Positions 34,868-42,599 of a stretch of DNA of 64,000 nt are shown here, piece by piece. The notes under the pieces were generated by a model. The model was not told where the DNA came from, made no database searches, and saw nothing but the letters and a program-made list of their open reading frames with translations. The first letter of the stretch is position 1, and each line of letters begins with the position of its first letter. Source of the stretch: Streptomyces sp. NBC_01224. Its GTDB lineage: Bacteria; Actinomycetota; Actinomycetes; Streptomycetales; Streptomycetaceae. Position numbers and translations under genes: made by a program. The stretch is from the NCBI RefSeq assembly GCF_036002945.1, contig NZ_CP108529.1:930001-994000 (forward strand), read 5' to 3'.

Positions 34868-36537
34868 TTCTTCCCCTTCTGGAAGGCGTCCTCGAACTCG
34901 CCGCGGGCCTGCTCGCCGCCCTTGGCCAGGTAGTCCTTGACGAGCTGGTCGTAGGCGGACATGGGCTTGCGGCCCGCGATGATGTCCTTGAGCGCGTCCT
35001 GCTTGAACGTGTAGAGGCTGCCGAATCCCTTCGAGTCCCAGGTGGGCGAGGAGTACTGGAGCGTCGGGTCCTGCTCCATGATCGGGATCATCTTGGTGAA
35101 GGCCTCGTGGACGTGACGGACGCCCTGCTCCGAGTCGGCGCTGAAGATGGCGGGGACGGCGGAGGCCATGAACTTCCAGGGCACGGTGACGTCCTGGGTG
35201 CCCTGCTTGGTGAGGGCCGGGTTGCCCTTGGCATCACGGGTGAAGTCCTTGCCCTCGACGCCGTAGTTGATGAGCGTGTACTCCTGGCTGCCGAACGGGG
35301 AGGCGGCGAAGTCGGCGAGTGCGAGGATCTGCTTGACCCGTTCCGCGGACGCCTTCTTGACGTGGGTGTTCTCCAGCTTGAGGTTGTCCATCCAGGAGAT
35401 GGCGTCCTTGCCGATCGGGACGAAGGGGCGCGGGTCGTACTTCTTGTCGATCGCTCCCATGGAGGCGATGTACCCGACGCCGGGGGCCAGGTAGGTGGGC
35501 ATGCCGTCGTAGACGTACGCACCCTTGCCGTTCTTGAACATGTCCGTGTACTGGGCCTTCTGCGCCCCGGACATCTGAAGGGTGCCCGGGTAGTAGCAGC
35601 CGGACTTGTACAGCTCCCGGGCGGTCTCCACGGCCTTGCGGTACTCCGGCGTCTCCAGGTCGGAGGTGAACTTGCCGGTCTTCTCGTCCAGCCGCCAGGC
35701 GTAGGGAGCGCCCGCGGACATGGCGAGCATCGTGGTGGCGCCCGCGATGATTGCGTACTGGTCCTTCTTCGGCCGGGTCAGTTCCTTGCAGACCTCGACG
35801 AACCGGTCGAGGTCGGTGATCTGGTCGAGGCTGGTGACGCCGACCTCCTCGAACAGGTCGTGGCGGTAGAAGCCGGCGCCGCCGGTGCCGGTGCGGGCGA
35901 TCGGGATGCCGAACAGCTTCCCGCCGAAGATCGCGGCCTGCCAGGCGCCCTTCGGGATCGCGGCCAGGTTCGGGTAGTCCTTGATCTTTTCCCCGGCGAG
36001 GTACGGAGTCAGGTCGGCGCACTTGGCCTGGAGGAAGGCCGCCTTGTTGTCGACGCCCCCGACCTCGGGATACATGAAGAGATCGGGCAGGCTGTCGCTC
36101 GCGACCATGGTGGAGAACTTGGTGCCGTAGTCGTCGGCGGGGACGGCGGTGATGTTCACCTGGCCGCCGAGGAGCTTCTCGATCTCCTGCCAGGCGGCGT
36201 TCTTGCCGCGGGCGGGCGGCGGCGGGGAGAAGGTCTCCATCGTCGCGCTGATCGGCTTGGCACCCTTGAGCGGCGTGCCCTTCGTGGCCCGCAGCGGCTT
36301 GGCCGGGTAGCTGAAGTAGCCCTGCGGAACACCGGCGGCGGTGCCCGCCAGGTCGGGCTTGAGGCCGATGTTGCGGACCGCGGTGTCCGGGAGCAGCGAG
36401 GCGCTCTTGGCCTCCGCCTTCGCGGTCGTGCCGCCGTCGCCGCAAGCGGCGAGCAGCGGGGCGGCGGCCAGTCCCAGACCGACGCCCGCACCCATGCGGA
36501 ACAGCGCTCTGCGATTGATGGGGGTGGAGCTCGACAC
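34864..36537 (-). CDS. extracellular solute-binding lipoprotein (LplA-type)
   Basis: A 557-residue family 1 binding protein; Tat-lipoprotein signal NRRALFRMGAGVGLGLAAAP followed by LLAACGDG (lipobox Cys). The large size and motifs (VNITAVPADDYGTKFSTMVA, DLFMYPEVGG, FEEVGVTSLDQITDLDRFVE, WRLDEKTGKF) match LplA/YtcQ-type receptors for oligosaccharides, often uronate-containing ones. It is followed by permeases in the same operon; no ATPase gene is present. It overlaps the M1 gene by 4 bases. The ligand is unknown. Confidence 0.92.
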   Translation of the reverse strand: MSSSTPINRRALFRMGAGVGLGLAAAPLLAACGDGGTTAKAEAKSASLLPDTAVRNIGLKPDLAGTAAGVPQGYFSYPAKPLRATKGTPLKGAKPISATMETFSPPPPARGKNAAWQEIEKLLGGQVNITAVPADDYGTKFSTMVASDSLPDLFMYPEVGGVDNKAAFLQAKCADLTPYLAGEKIKDYPNLAAIPKGAWQAAIFGGKLFGIPIARTGTGGAGFYRHDLFEEVGVTSLDQITDLDRFVEVCKELTRPKKDQYAIIAGATTMLAMSAGAPYAWRLDEKTGKFTSDLETPEYRKAVETARELYKSGCYYPGTLQMSGAQKAQYTDMFKNGKGAYVYDGMPTYLAPGVGYIASMGAIDKKYDPRPFVPIGKDAISWMDNLKLENTHVKKASAERVKQILALADFAASPFGSQEYTLINYGVEGKDFTRDAKGNPALTKQGTQDVTVPWKFMASAVPAIFSADSEQGVRHVHEAFTKMIPIMEQDPTLQYSSPTWDSKGFGSLYTFKQDALKDIIAGRKPMSAYDQLVKDYLAKGGEQARGEFEDAFQKGKK

Positions 36538-36588
36538 CTGAATCTCCTTGAGAGAGGGGAAGGAAGGAGTGGGGGGCGGTGGCTGCGC

Positions 36589-37545
36589 TCAGCCCTTGAC
36601 GGCGCCTGTGAGGACGCCCTTGGTGAAGTAGCGCTGGAGGAACGGGTAGACACAGAGGATCGGCACGACGGCGATCACAAGAACCGCCATCTGGACGGCC
36701 TGCTGCGGGGCGAGCACCTCGCCGGCCGATGCGGCGTTCAGGCTCTGGCCCTGCAGGACGTAGGTGCGCAGCACCATCGGCAGCGGCCACTTGTCGGAGT
36801 CGTTGAGGTACAGGAGCGAGTTGAAGAAGGCGTTCCAGTACGTCACCGCGTAGAAGAGGCTGATCACTGCGAGGACGGCCTTGGACAGCGGCAGGACGAT
36901 CCGCACCAGGATGCGGAAGTCACCGGCCCCGTCGACCTTCGCGGCGTCGTACAACTCCTCCGGCAGGTTCATGAAGAAGGACCGCAGGACGACGAGGTTG
37001 AAGGCGCTGACCAGGGTGGGCATGACGAGCGCCGCGTAGGTGTCGTACAGGCCGAGTCCCTTGACCAGCAGGAAGTTCGGGATGATGCCCGCGTTGAAGA
37101 GCATCGTGAACAGGGCCGTCATCAGGATGAAGCGGGAGCCCGTGACATCGCGGCGGGAGAGTCCGTACGCCATGCCGACGGTGACGAGCAGGCTGGCGAG
37201 GGTGCCGAATACGGTGATGCCGACGGAGACGATCAGCGCCCGGGTGACGACTCCGCCGGTGAAGATGGTGCGGTAGGCGTCCAGGGTGGGGTGGTCCGGC
37301 CACAGGACGAGGCCGGAGCTCTTGATGATGTCGGTCTGCGAGGCGAAGCTCGTGCCGATGACGCCGACCAGCGGGTAGGCGACGGCGAGCACGACCACGA
37401 CGATGGCGATCGCCTTGGCGGTCTGCCCGATGCGGGTCGGCCGCTCCATCCACGGGGGCCGGCCGTCGGACTTCCGGGCGGTGGCGGGCCGGGGCGCCGG
37501 TGCGGTGGATTCCGATGTGGCGCGCGTTTTCTCAGCGGTCAGCAC
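36589..37545 (-). CDS. ABC transporter permease (LplC/YtcP type)
   Basis: A 318-residue permease starting at GTG 37545, inside the end of the LplB-type gene. Membrane spans include AIAIVVVVLAVAYPLVGVIG. The EAA loop is LYDAAKVDGAGDFRILVRIV, then LPLSKAVLAVISLFYAVTYW, WNAFFNSLLYLND. The end QRYFTKGVLTGAVKG is the family hallmark. It forms a heterodimeric channel with the preceding permease. Confidence 0.93.
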   Translation of the reverse strand: MLTAEKTRATSESTAPAPRPATARKSDGRPPWMERPTRIGQTAKAIAIVVVVLAVAYPLVGVIGTSFASQTDIIKSSGLVLWPDHPTLDAYRTIFTGGVVTRALIVSVGITVFGTLASLLVTVGMAYGLSRRDVTGSRFILMTALFTMLFNAGIIPNFLLVKGLGLYDTYAALVMPTLVSAFNLVVLRSFFMNLPEELYDAAKVDGAGDFRILVRIVLPLSKAVLAVISLFYAVTYWNAFFNSLLYLNDSDKWPLPMVLRTYVLQGQSLNAASAGEVLAPQQAVQMAVLVIAVVPILCVYPFLQRYFTKGVLTGAVKG

Positions 37546-38545
37546 CGCGGTACACCCCTTCATGGCCGAGTCGGTGGGCGAACTTGTTCGCGCCCAGGAC
37601 GAGTGCGGTGCCGATGACCGCCTTGACGAGTCCGACGGCGGCGGCGACGCCCCAGTCGTTGTCCTTGATGCCGTGGTAGTAGACGTAGGTGTCGAGGACC
37701 TCACCGGCGTCCGGGCCGACCGCGTCGCGCTGGAGCAGGATCTGCTCGAAGCCGACGGAAAGGATCTGCCCGAGGTTGAGGATCAGCAGCAGGATGAGTA
37801 CGGGGGCGATGCCCGGCAGGGTCACGTGCCAGAGGCGGCGTCGCGGACCCGCGCCATCGATCGCGGCGGCCTCGTACTGCTGTCTGTCGATGTTCAGCAG
37901 CGCGGCGAGGATGATGATCGTGCCCCAGCCGGCGTCCTTCCAGGCCACCTGGAGGGTCAGCAGCCAGGGGAAGGCGTCGGGGTCGCTCATCATGTCGTAG
38001 CGCGGCAGCCCCAACCCGCCGAGTACGTCGGGCAGGAGCCCGGCGCCGCCCAGTATCTGCTGGAAGATCGAGACGATGATGACCCAGCCGATGAAGTGCG
38101 GCAGATAGACGACGCTCTGGACAAAGCGCCTGATGCGGTCGCTGGCGATGCTGTTGAGCAGCAGGGCCAGGGCGACGGGGATCGGAAAGAAGAACACCAG
38201 CTGGACGAGGGCGATCTCCAGGGTGTTGAACGTCGCGGACCAGAAGGCCGGCTCACCGAACGCCGCGGAGAAGTTGGCGAACCCCACCCAGACGCTGTGC
38301 ATGTAGCCGAGGTACGGCTGGTAGTCCTGGAACGCCACGACATAGCCGAGCAGCGGTACGTAGTGGAAAACGACAAAGTACAGCAGGCCGGGCAGGGTGA
38401 GCAGCAGCATCACCCGGTCCCGCTTGATCCGCTGCCAGAGTGTCAGCCGGTGCTGTGCGACAACGGCCTGGGCAGCGGGCGGGGAGGGTATTTCAGCCTT
38501 CTGCCGCCGCTTCTCCCGCGGCAACGGGGGTGCTGTTTCAGCCAT
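37532..38545 (-). CDS. ABC transporter permease (LplB/YtcO type)
   Basis: A 337-residue permease from ATG 38545. It has RDRVMLLLTLPGLLYFVVFH, YVPLLGYVVAFQDYQPYLG (typical of LplB), EAA loop YEAAAIDGAGPRRRLWHVTL, and ends EVLDTYVYYHGIKDNDWGVA, VGLVKAVIGTALVLGANKFA HRLG. It is the first gene of the operon 38545-31188. A conserved 10-base element with a LacI-like core lies about 55 bases upstream. Confidence 0.93.
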   Translation of the reverse strand: MAETAPPLPREKRRQKAEIPSPPAAQAVVAQHRLTLWQRIKRDRVMLLLTLPGLLYFVVFHYVPLLGYVVAFQDYQPYLGYMHSVWVGFANFSAAFGEPAFWSATFNTLEIALVQLVFFFPIPVALALLLNSIASDRIRRFVQSVVYLPHFIGWVIIVSIFQQILGGAGLLPDVLGGLGLPRYDMMSDPDAFPWLLTLQVAWKDAGWGTIIILAALLNIDRQQYEAAAIDGAGPRRRLWHVTLPGIAPVLILLLILNLGQILSVGFEQILLQRDAVGPDAGEVLDTYVYYHGIKDNDWGVAAAVGLVKAVIGTALVLGANKFAHRLGHEGVYRGADR

Positions 38546-38596
38546 GGTGCGTCCTGTTCGGCTGGGTGGCGCATGGTGAGCCTTCTGGGGCCGCAA

Positions 38597-38613
38597 GTTA
38601 GTAAGCGGTTAAC
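38597..38613. promoter_or_regulatory. LacI-type operator upstream of the LplB operon
   Basis: GTTAGTAAGCGGTTAAC on the plus strand; the minus strand contains AACCGCTTAC, also found at 41106-41115. The core TAAsCGsTTA is nearly symmetric and resembles LacI/GalR sites. Confidence 0.6.
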
Positions 38614-38800
38614 CCAAGCGTCAAGAGATCCGGGCAAATGTCGTCGAGACGCGATGTCCTCATCATCAAAACCAGCCCAACGAATCAACAAAAATACTTC
38701 TTAAGTGGACAGTTGGGGCGGCCGCGAGCTTGACGGTCGGCCGTCACGCTCCTTAGCGTTCCGGTCATTCCATAGAACGCGATTACTATCCGGAGGCAGG

Positions 38801-39871
38801 GTGCGAACCACCGAAGAGGCACCGGCTCATTCCGGTAGCGATGCTGCGGCACCGCCCCCGCGACGGCCGCGCACGGTCCTGGCCATGAGCCCCGGACTGC
38901 TCGACGACGTCTTTCCGCCACCGGTGCGGGCTCGTCTCGAGGAGACCGCCGACCTCCTCAACCCGTCCGTGATCAGCGAGTTCGACTCCCCGGACGCCTC
39001 CGCGGCACTGAATGCGGCGGAGGTCCTGCTCACCGGTTGGGGATGCCCGCCCGTCGACGCCGCGCTGCTGGACCGGACACCCGCGCTGCGCGCCGTGATC
39101 CATGCGGCCGGCACGGTGAAAACGTTTCTGTCCCCGGCCGCGTTCGACCGCGGGATCGTCGTTTCCTCGGCCGCCGCCGCCAATGCCGTACCGGTCGCCG
39201 AGTTCACCCTGGCGGCGATCATCATGGGCGCCAAACGAGTCTTTCCGCTGGCCGGGCTCTACCGCACCCGGCGCACCCACCGCACCGGCGCCGACCTCGA
39301 CCGCCAGCACTGGCTCGGCACGCACGGCCTGACCATCGGCATCGTCGGGGCGTCCCGGATCGGCCGCCGGGTGATCGAACTACTCCGGGTCCTCGATGCC
39401 GAGGTACTGCTGTACGACCCGTACGTCGGTGCGGCCGAGGCGGAACTGCTCGGTGTCACCCCGACCGACCTGGACACCCTGGTGGCGACCAGCGACGTGG
39501 TGAGCGTCCATGCCCCCGACACGCCGGAGACCCGCGGGATCATCGACGCCAGGCGGATCGCCCTGATGCGGCCCGGCACCCTGCTCGTCAACACGGCCCG
39601 CGGCCCCCTGGTGGACACCGAGGCGCTGACCGGGCACCTGGTCAGCGGGCGGCTGGACGCCGTCCTCGATGTGACATCGCCCGAGCCACTGCCGGACGGC
39701 CACCCGCTGTGGGACCTGCCGAACGTCTTCCTCACCCCGCATCTCGCGGGCGCCCAGGGCAACGAGGTGGGACGGCTCGGTGCGCTCGCAGTGGACGAGC
39801 TGGCGCGGTTCGCGCGGGGCGCACCGTTCGACCACCCGGTGCACCGGGCCGACCTGGGGAGGATCGCATGA
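38801..39871 (+). CDS. D-isomer-specific 2-hydroxyacid dehydrogenase
   Basis: A 356-residue NAD-dependent enzyme; GTG 38801 follows GGAGG by 4-8 bases. The Rossmann loop is GIVGASRIGRRVIELL (GxxxxxG variant). Catalytic residues are Arg in LVNTARGPLVDTEAL, Glu in TSPEPLPDGHPLW and His in LTPHLAGAQG. The N-terminal half (GVEVLLTGWG-like EVLLTGWGCPPV) is standard. Substrates of this family range from glycerate and phosphoglycerate to uronate-derived hydroxyacids; in this locus a uronate breakdown product is a fair guess. It is divergent from the LplB operon and overlaps the LacI start (ATGA). Confidence 0.9.
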   Translation: MRTTEEAPAHSGSDAAAPPPRRPRTVLAMSPGLLDDVFPPPVRARLEETADLLNPSVISEFDSPDASAALNAAEVLLTGWGCPPVDAALLDRTPALRAVIHAAGTVKTFLSPAAFDRGIVVSSAAAANAVPVAEFTLAAIIMGAKRVFPLAGLYRTRRTHRTGADLDRQHWLGTHGLTIGIVGASRIGRRVIELLRVLDAEVLLYDPYVGAAEAELLGVTPTDLDTLVATSDVVSVHAPDTPETRGIIDARRIALMRPGTLLVNTARGPLVDTEALTGHLVSGRLDAVLDVTSPEPLPDGHPLWDLPNVFLTPHLAGAQGNEVGRLGALAVDELARFARGAPFDHPVHRADLGRIA

Positions 39872-41028
39872 GCTCCGTCCCGGCACAGGCTCTAGGCTCG
39901 GCGTCACACAACAGCCACCAGGGGGTGAGCCGGATGCGCCGGCAGAGCACAGCCGCGGACGGACAACGGCGCGCGACGGTCACCGATGTCGCGCGGCGCG
40001 CGGGCGTCTCGACGGCCACGGTCTCCCGCGTACTGAACCGCAACTACCCTGTCGCCGAGGCGACCCGGGAGCGTGTCGAGTCCGCGATGCGCGAGCTCGG
40101 ATATGTCGTCAACGCCCATGCCCGTGCGCTGGCCGGTGTCTCCAACCGCACTGTCGGCATCATCGTCAACGAGGTCATCGACCCGTTCTACGCGTACATC
40201 GCGCGTGGCGTGGAGCGGGAGGCGGCACTCGGCGGACGGCTCTGTCTGGTCTGCTGCACCCAGGGCGACCCGCAGCGCGAGCTGGCCTTCATCGATCTGA
40301 TGCATGAGCGCAGGGCGGACGCCGTGGTCGTGGTCGGCGGCTCCCTCGCGGACCGCGGCTACACCACCGAGCTGGCCCGCAGGGCGCGCGAGCTGGACGC
40401 GGGCGGATCGAAACTCGTGCTGTGCGGCAGGCCGCCGCTGGGCGAGCAGGCCCCGACCGCCGCCGTCGAGTACGACAACGAGGGCGGCGCGTTCGCCATC
40501 ACCGACCATCTGCTGATGCAGGGGCACGAGCGGATCCTCTACCTCGGCGGCCCGCCCAAGCTCTCCACCACCCGCGACCGGCTGGCCGGGCACCAGCGGG
40601 CCCTTGAGCTGCGGGGCATCACCCCGGACCCCGAGCTGGTCCAGCCCGGCGCCTTCAGCCGTAACTTCGGGTACCGGCGGATGGCCGAACTACTGCGGGA
40701 CGGACCGGACTTCACTGCGGTCTTCGCCGCCAACGACGTGGTGGCGGCAGGCGCGGCGCAGGCTCTGGAGGAGGCCGGGGTACGGGTGCCGAAGGACGTG
40801 TCCCTGGTGGGGTACGACGACATTCCGGTGGCCCAGGAGCTGCGGCCGCGGCTGACCACCGTCCATGTGCCGCTGGAGGAGATGGGGCGCCAGGCGGTAC
40901 GACTGGCCGTCACCGGCGGGGACGAGGACGACTGGCGCGAACCGACCACGGGTGCGCTGCGCCTCGGCACCCACATCGTGGTACGCGATTCCGTTGCGCC
41001 ACGAACCGGCCGACCCACCCGGATGTGA
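39868..41028 (+). CDS. LacI family regulator (regulator B)
   Basis: A 386-residue regulator. ATG 39868 overlaps the dehydrogenase stop and follows GGGGAGG; ATG 39934 is an alternative that trims the unconserved N-terminus. Headpiece: ATVTDVARRAGVSTATVSRV, LNRNYPVAEATRERVESAMR, LGYVVNAHARALAG. Core: TVGIIVNEVIDPFYAYIARG, AVEYDNEGGAFAITDHL, VPKDVSLVGYDDIPVAQELR. Its likely targets are the AACCGCTTAC sites before the importer operon and before the M60/PL8 genes, which flank it on both sides. Confidence 0.9.
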   Translation: MSSVPAQALGSASHNSHQGVSRMRRQSTAADGQRRATVTDVARRAGVSTATVSRVLNRNYPVAEATRERVESAMRELGYVVNAHARALAGVSNRTVGIIVNEVIDPFYAYIARGVEREAALGGRLCLVCCTQGDPQRELAFIDLMHERRADAVVVVGGSLADRGYTTELARRARELDAGGSKLVLCGRPPLGEQAPTAAVEYDNEGGAFAITDHLLMQGHERILYLGGPPKLSTTRDRLAGHQRALELRGITPDPELVQPGAFSRNFGYRRMAELLRDGPDFTAVFAANDVVAAGAAQALEEAGVRVPKDVSLVGYDDIPVAQELRPRLTTVHVPLEEMGRQAVRLAVTGGDEDDWREPTTGALRLGTHIVVRDSVAPRTGRPTRM

Positions 41029-41105
41029 CCGGTTACTTCCCTCCTGTCCGCAGTTGGCCATAGAAAATCACAGTAACTTCCCGACTCCCCTTGCGACTCG
41101 ATAGC

Positions 41106-41115
41106 AACCGCTTAC
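41106..41115. promoter_or_regulatory. LacI-type operator upstream of the M60/PL8 genes
   Basis: AACCGCTTAC, identical to the minus-strand core at 38601-38610, about 70 bases before the M60 start. Confidence 0.6.
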
Positions 41116-41185
41116 ATGCTGGCGCCGAGTAGCACCCGTTCCGCACGCTTCCGCCCCTCACTCGTTTCTGCAGGGAGAGTTCCGC

Positions 41186-42577
41186 ATGCGTATGCCCACA
41201 GACTCCGCCGGCCCCTCCACCGCCCCTTCCTCCGCTTCCTCCCTCGTCGGCCGGCGTTCCGTTCTCGCCGCCGCGGCCGGAGCCGGAGCGGCGCTCGCCC
41301 TGGGCACCGGCACGGCCCGGGCCACGACGGCCGACACCTCCGTTTCGCGGGGGGCCCGCCCGGTCCACCTGACCGTGACCGCCCGGCCCGCCGCAGAGGC
41401 CGAGCGGCTGCGGCTCGGACAGGCCCTGCGCGGCTCGGAGTTCCAGCCCACCGGCCTGTACGTCCCGGCCGGTACGCCCCTCTCCCTCACCGTCCAGCCG
41501 TACGACGACCTGCTGCCCACCCTCTGGATCGGCGCCTGGGACTACTACGGCGAGATCACCGAGCCCCGCAGCTATCCGCTGACCGCCGGTGCGAACACCG
41601 TGACGGACCCGCACGGCGGCCCGGTCTACCTCACCATGACGGGCCGCGGCGAGCGGGCCGGTGTGCTGGTCCGCTCCGGCGCCGTCCCCATGCCCGTCTT
41701 CGCCCTGGGCCGCACCTCGCAGGCCGACTACCAGCAACAGCTGGACACGCTCACCGCATCGCCCTACGTCGAACTCCACGCGCCTCACACGATCATGACG
41801 CTCACCCGCGAGGGCGCGCTGCTGTACCGCGACGAGGACCATGCCGCACTGCTCGGACTGGTCGAGACGATCATCGACTCGCACGCCCGGATCAGCGGCC
41901 TCGACGGTTCGAAGCCGGTGCACCGGCGCAAGGCGGGTCCGTACCACTTCACCGAGGTCAGCAAGGTTCCCGCCGGTGTCGGTGCCTACGCCACGCACGG
42001 CTACAACGGCTTCCCGCGGGCCTACCTCGACCGGGCCACGACCGTCGAGGGGCTGCGGACCCGCGGCTGGGGGCTCTACCACGAACTCGGCCACCTACAC
42101 CAGCAGATGGCGTACAAGCCGGGCGGTCTGACCGAGGTCACGGTCAACATCTATTCGCTGGCCGCGCAGCGCACCCTGCAGCAGCCGTCCAACCTGCTCA
42201 CGGTCGACGCGACGACCGGGCTCACCTACTTCCAGTCCGCGCAGCGCAAGTTCGGCACGGCCGGGCTGACGTACGAAAAGTCCTTCGGCGCCTACGAGAA
42301 GCTCGTCCCGCTGCGCCAGTTGGAGCTCGCCTTCGGTGACGACTTCTGGCCCCGGCTGCACAAGCTGGTGCGCGAGGAGAACCCCCAGTCGGACTACACG
42401 GAGAACGACAAGCGCTACCGGGCCCTCGCCACCTACTCCAGCCGCGTCGCCGGCTACGACCTCACGGACTTCTTCGTGAACACCTGGGCGTTCCCGATCG
42501 ACGCCACCGGCAAGGCCGAGCTGGCCGCGCTGAACCTGCCGAAGCCCTCCATCGACCCGTCCACGCTGTCGGACTGA
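41186..42577 (+). CDS. exported M60 (enhancin-like) metallopeptidase
   Basis: A 463-residue zinc peptidase with Tat-like signal (GRRSVLAAAAGAGAALALGT ending ARA-TTA); ATG 41186 follows GCAGGGAG. The zinc site is H299-E300-L-G-H303 within WGLYHELGHLHQQMAYKPGG, followed by LTEVTVNIYSLAAQR, in which the Glu after T is the expected third ligand region of M60 (GxHExxxH...E). An upstream domain contains GLYVPAGTPLSLTVQPYDDL, typical of the family. M60 peptidases cleave heavily glycosylated proteins such as mucins. The next two genes encode a polysaccharide lyase and a DUF2264 protein, spaced 22 and 37 bases, so glycan and protein removal are made together. Confidence 0.9.
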   Translation: MRMPTDSAGPSTAPSSASSLVGRRSVLAAAAGAGAALALGTGTARATTADTSVSRGARPVHLTVTARPAAEAERLRLGQALRGSEFQPTGLYVPAGTPLSLTVQPYDDLLPTLWIGAWDYYGEITEPRSYPLTAGANTVTDPHGGPVYLTMTGRGERAGVLVRSGAVPMPVFALGRTSQADYQQQLDTLTASPYVELHAPHTIMTLTREGALLYRDEDHAALLGLVETIIDSHARISGLDGSKPVHRRKAGPYHFTEVSKVPAGVGAYATHGYNGFPRAYLDRATTVEGLRTRGWGLYHELGHLHQQMAYKPGGLTEVTVNIYSLAAQRTLQQPSNLLTVDATTGLTYFQSAQRKFGTAGLTYEKSFGAYEKLVPLRQLELAFGDDFWPRLHKLVREENPQSDYTENDKRYRALATYSSRVAGYDLTDFFVNTWAFPIDATGKAELAALNLPKPSIDPSTLSD

Positions 42578-42599
42578 CCACCGGAGACAAGGAGCCACT

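Noticed and set aside
35107-37617. 836-codon open frame on the plus strand
   Set aside because: It is antisense to the binding-protein and permease genes, whose motifs and overlaps are clear.
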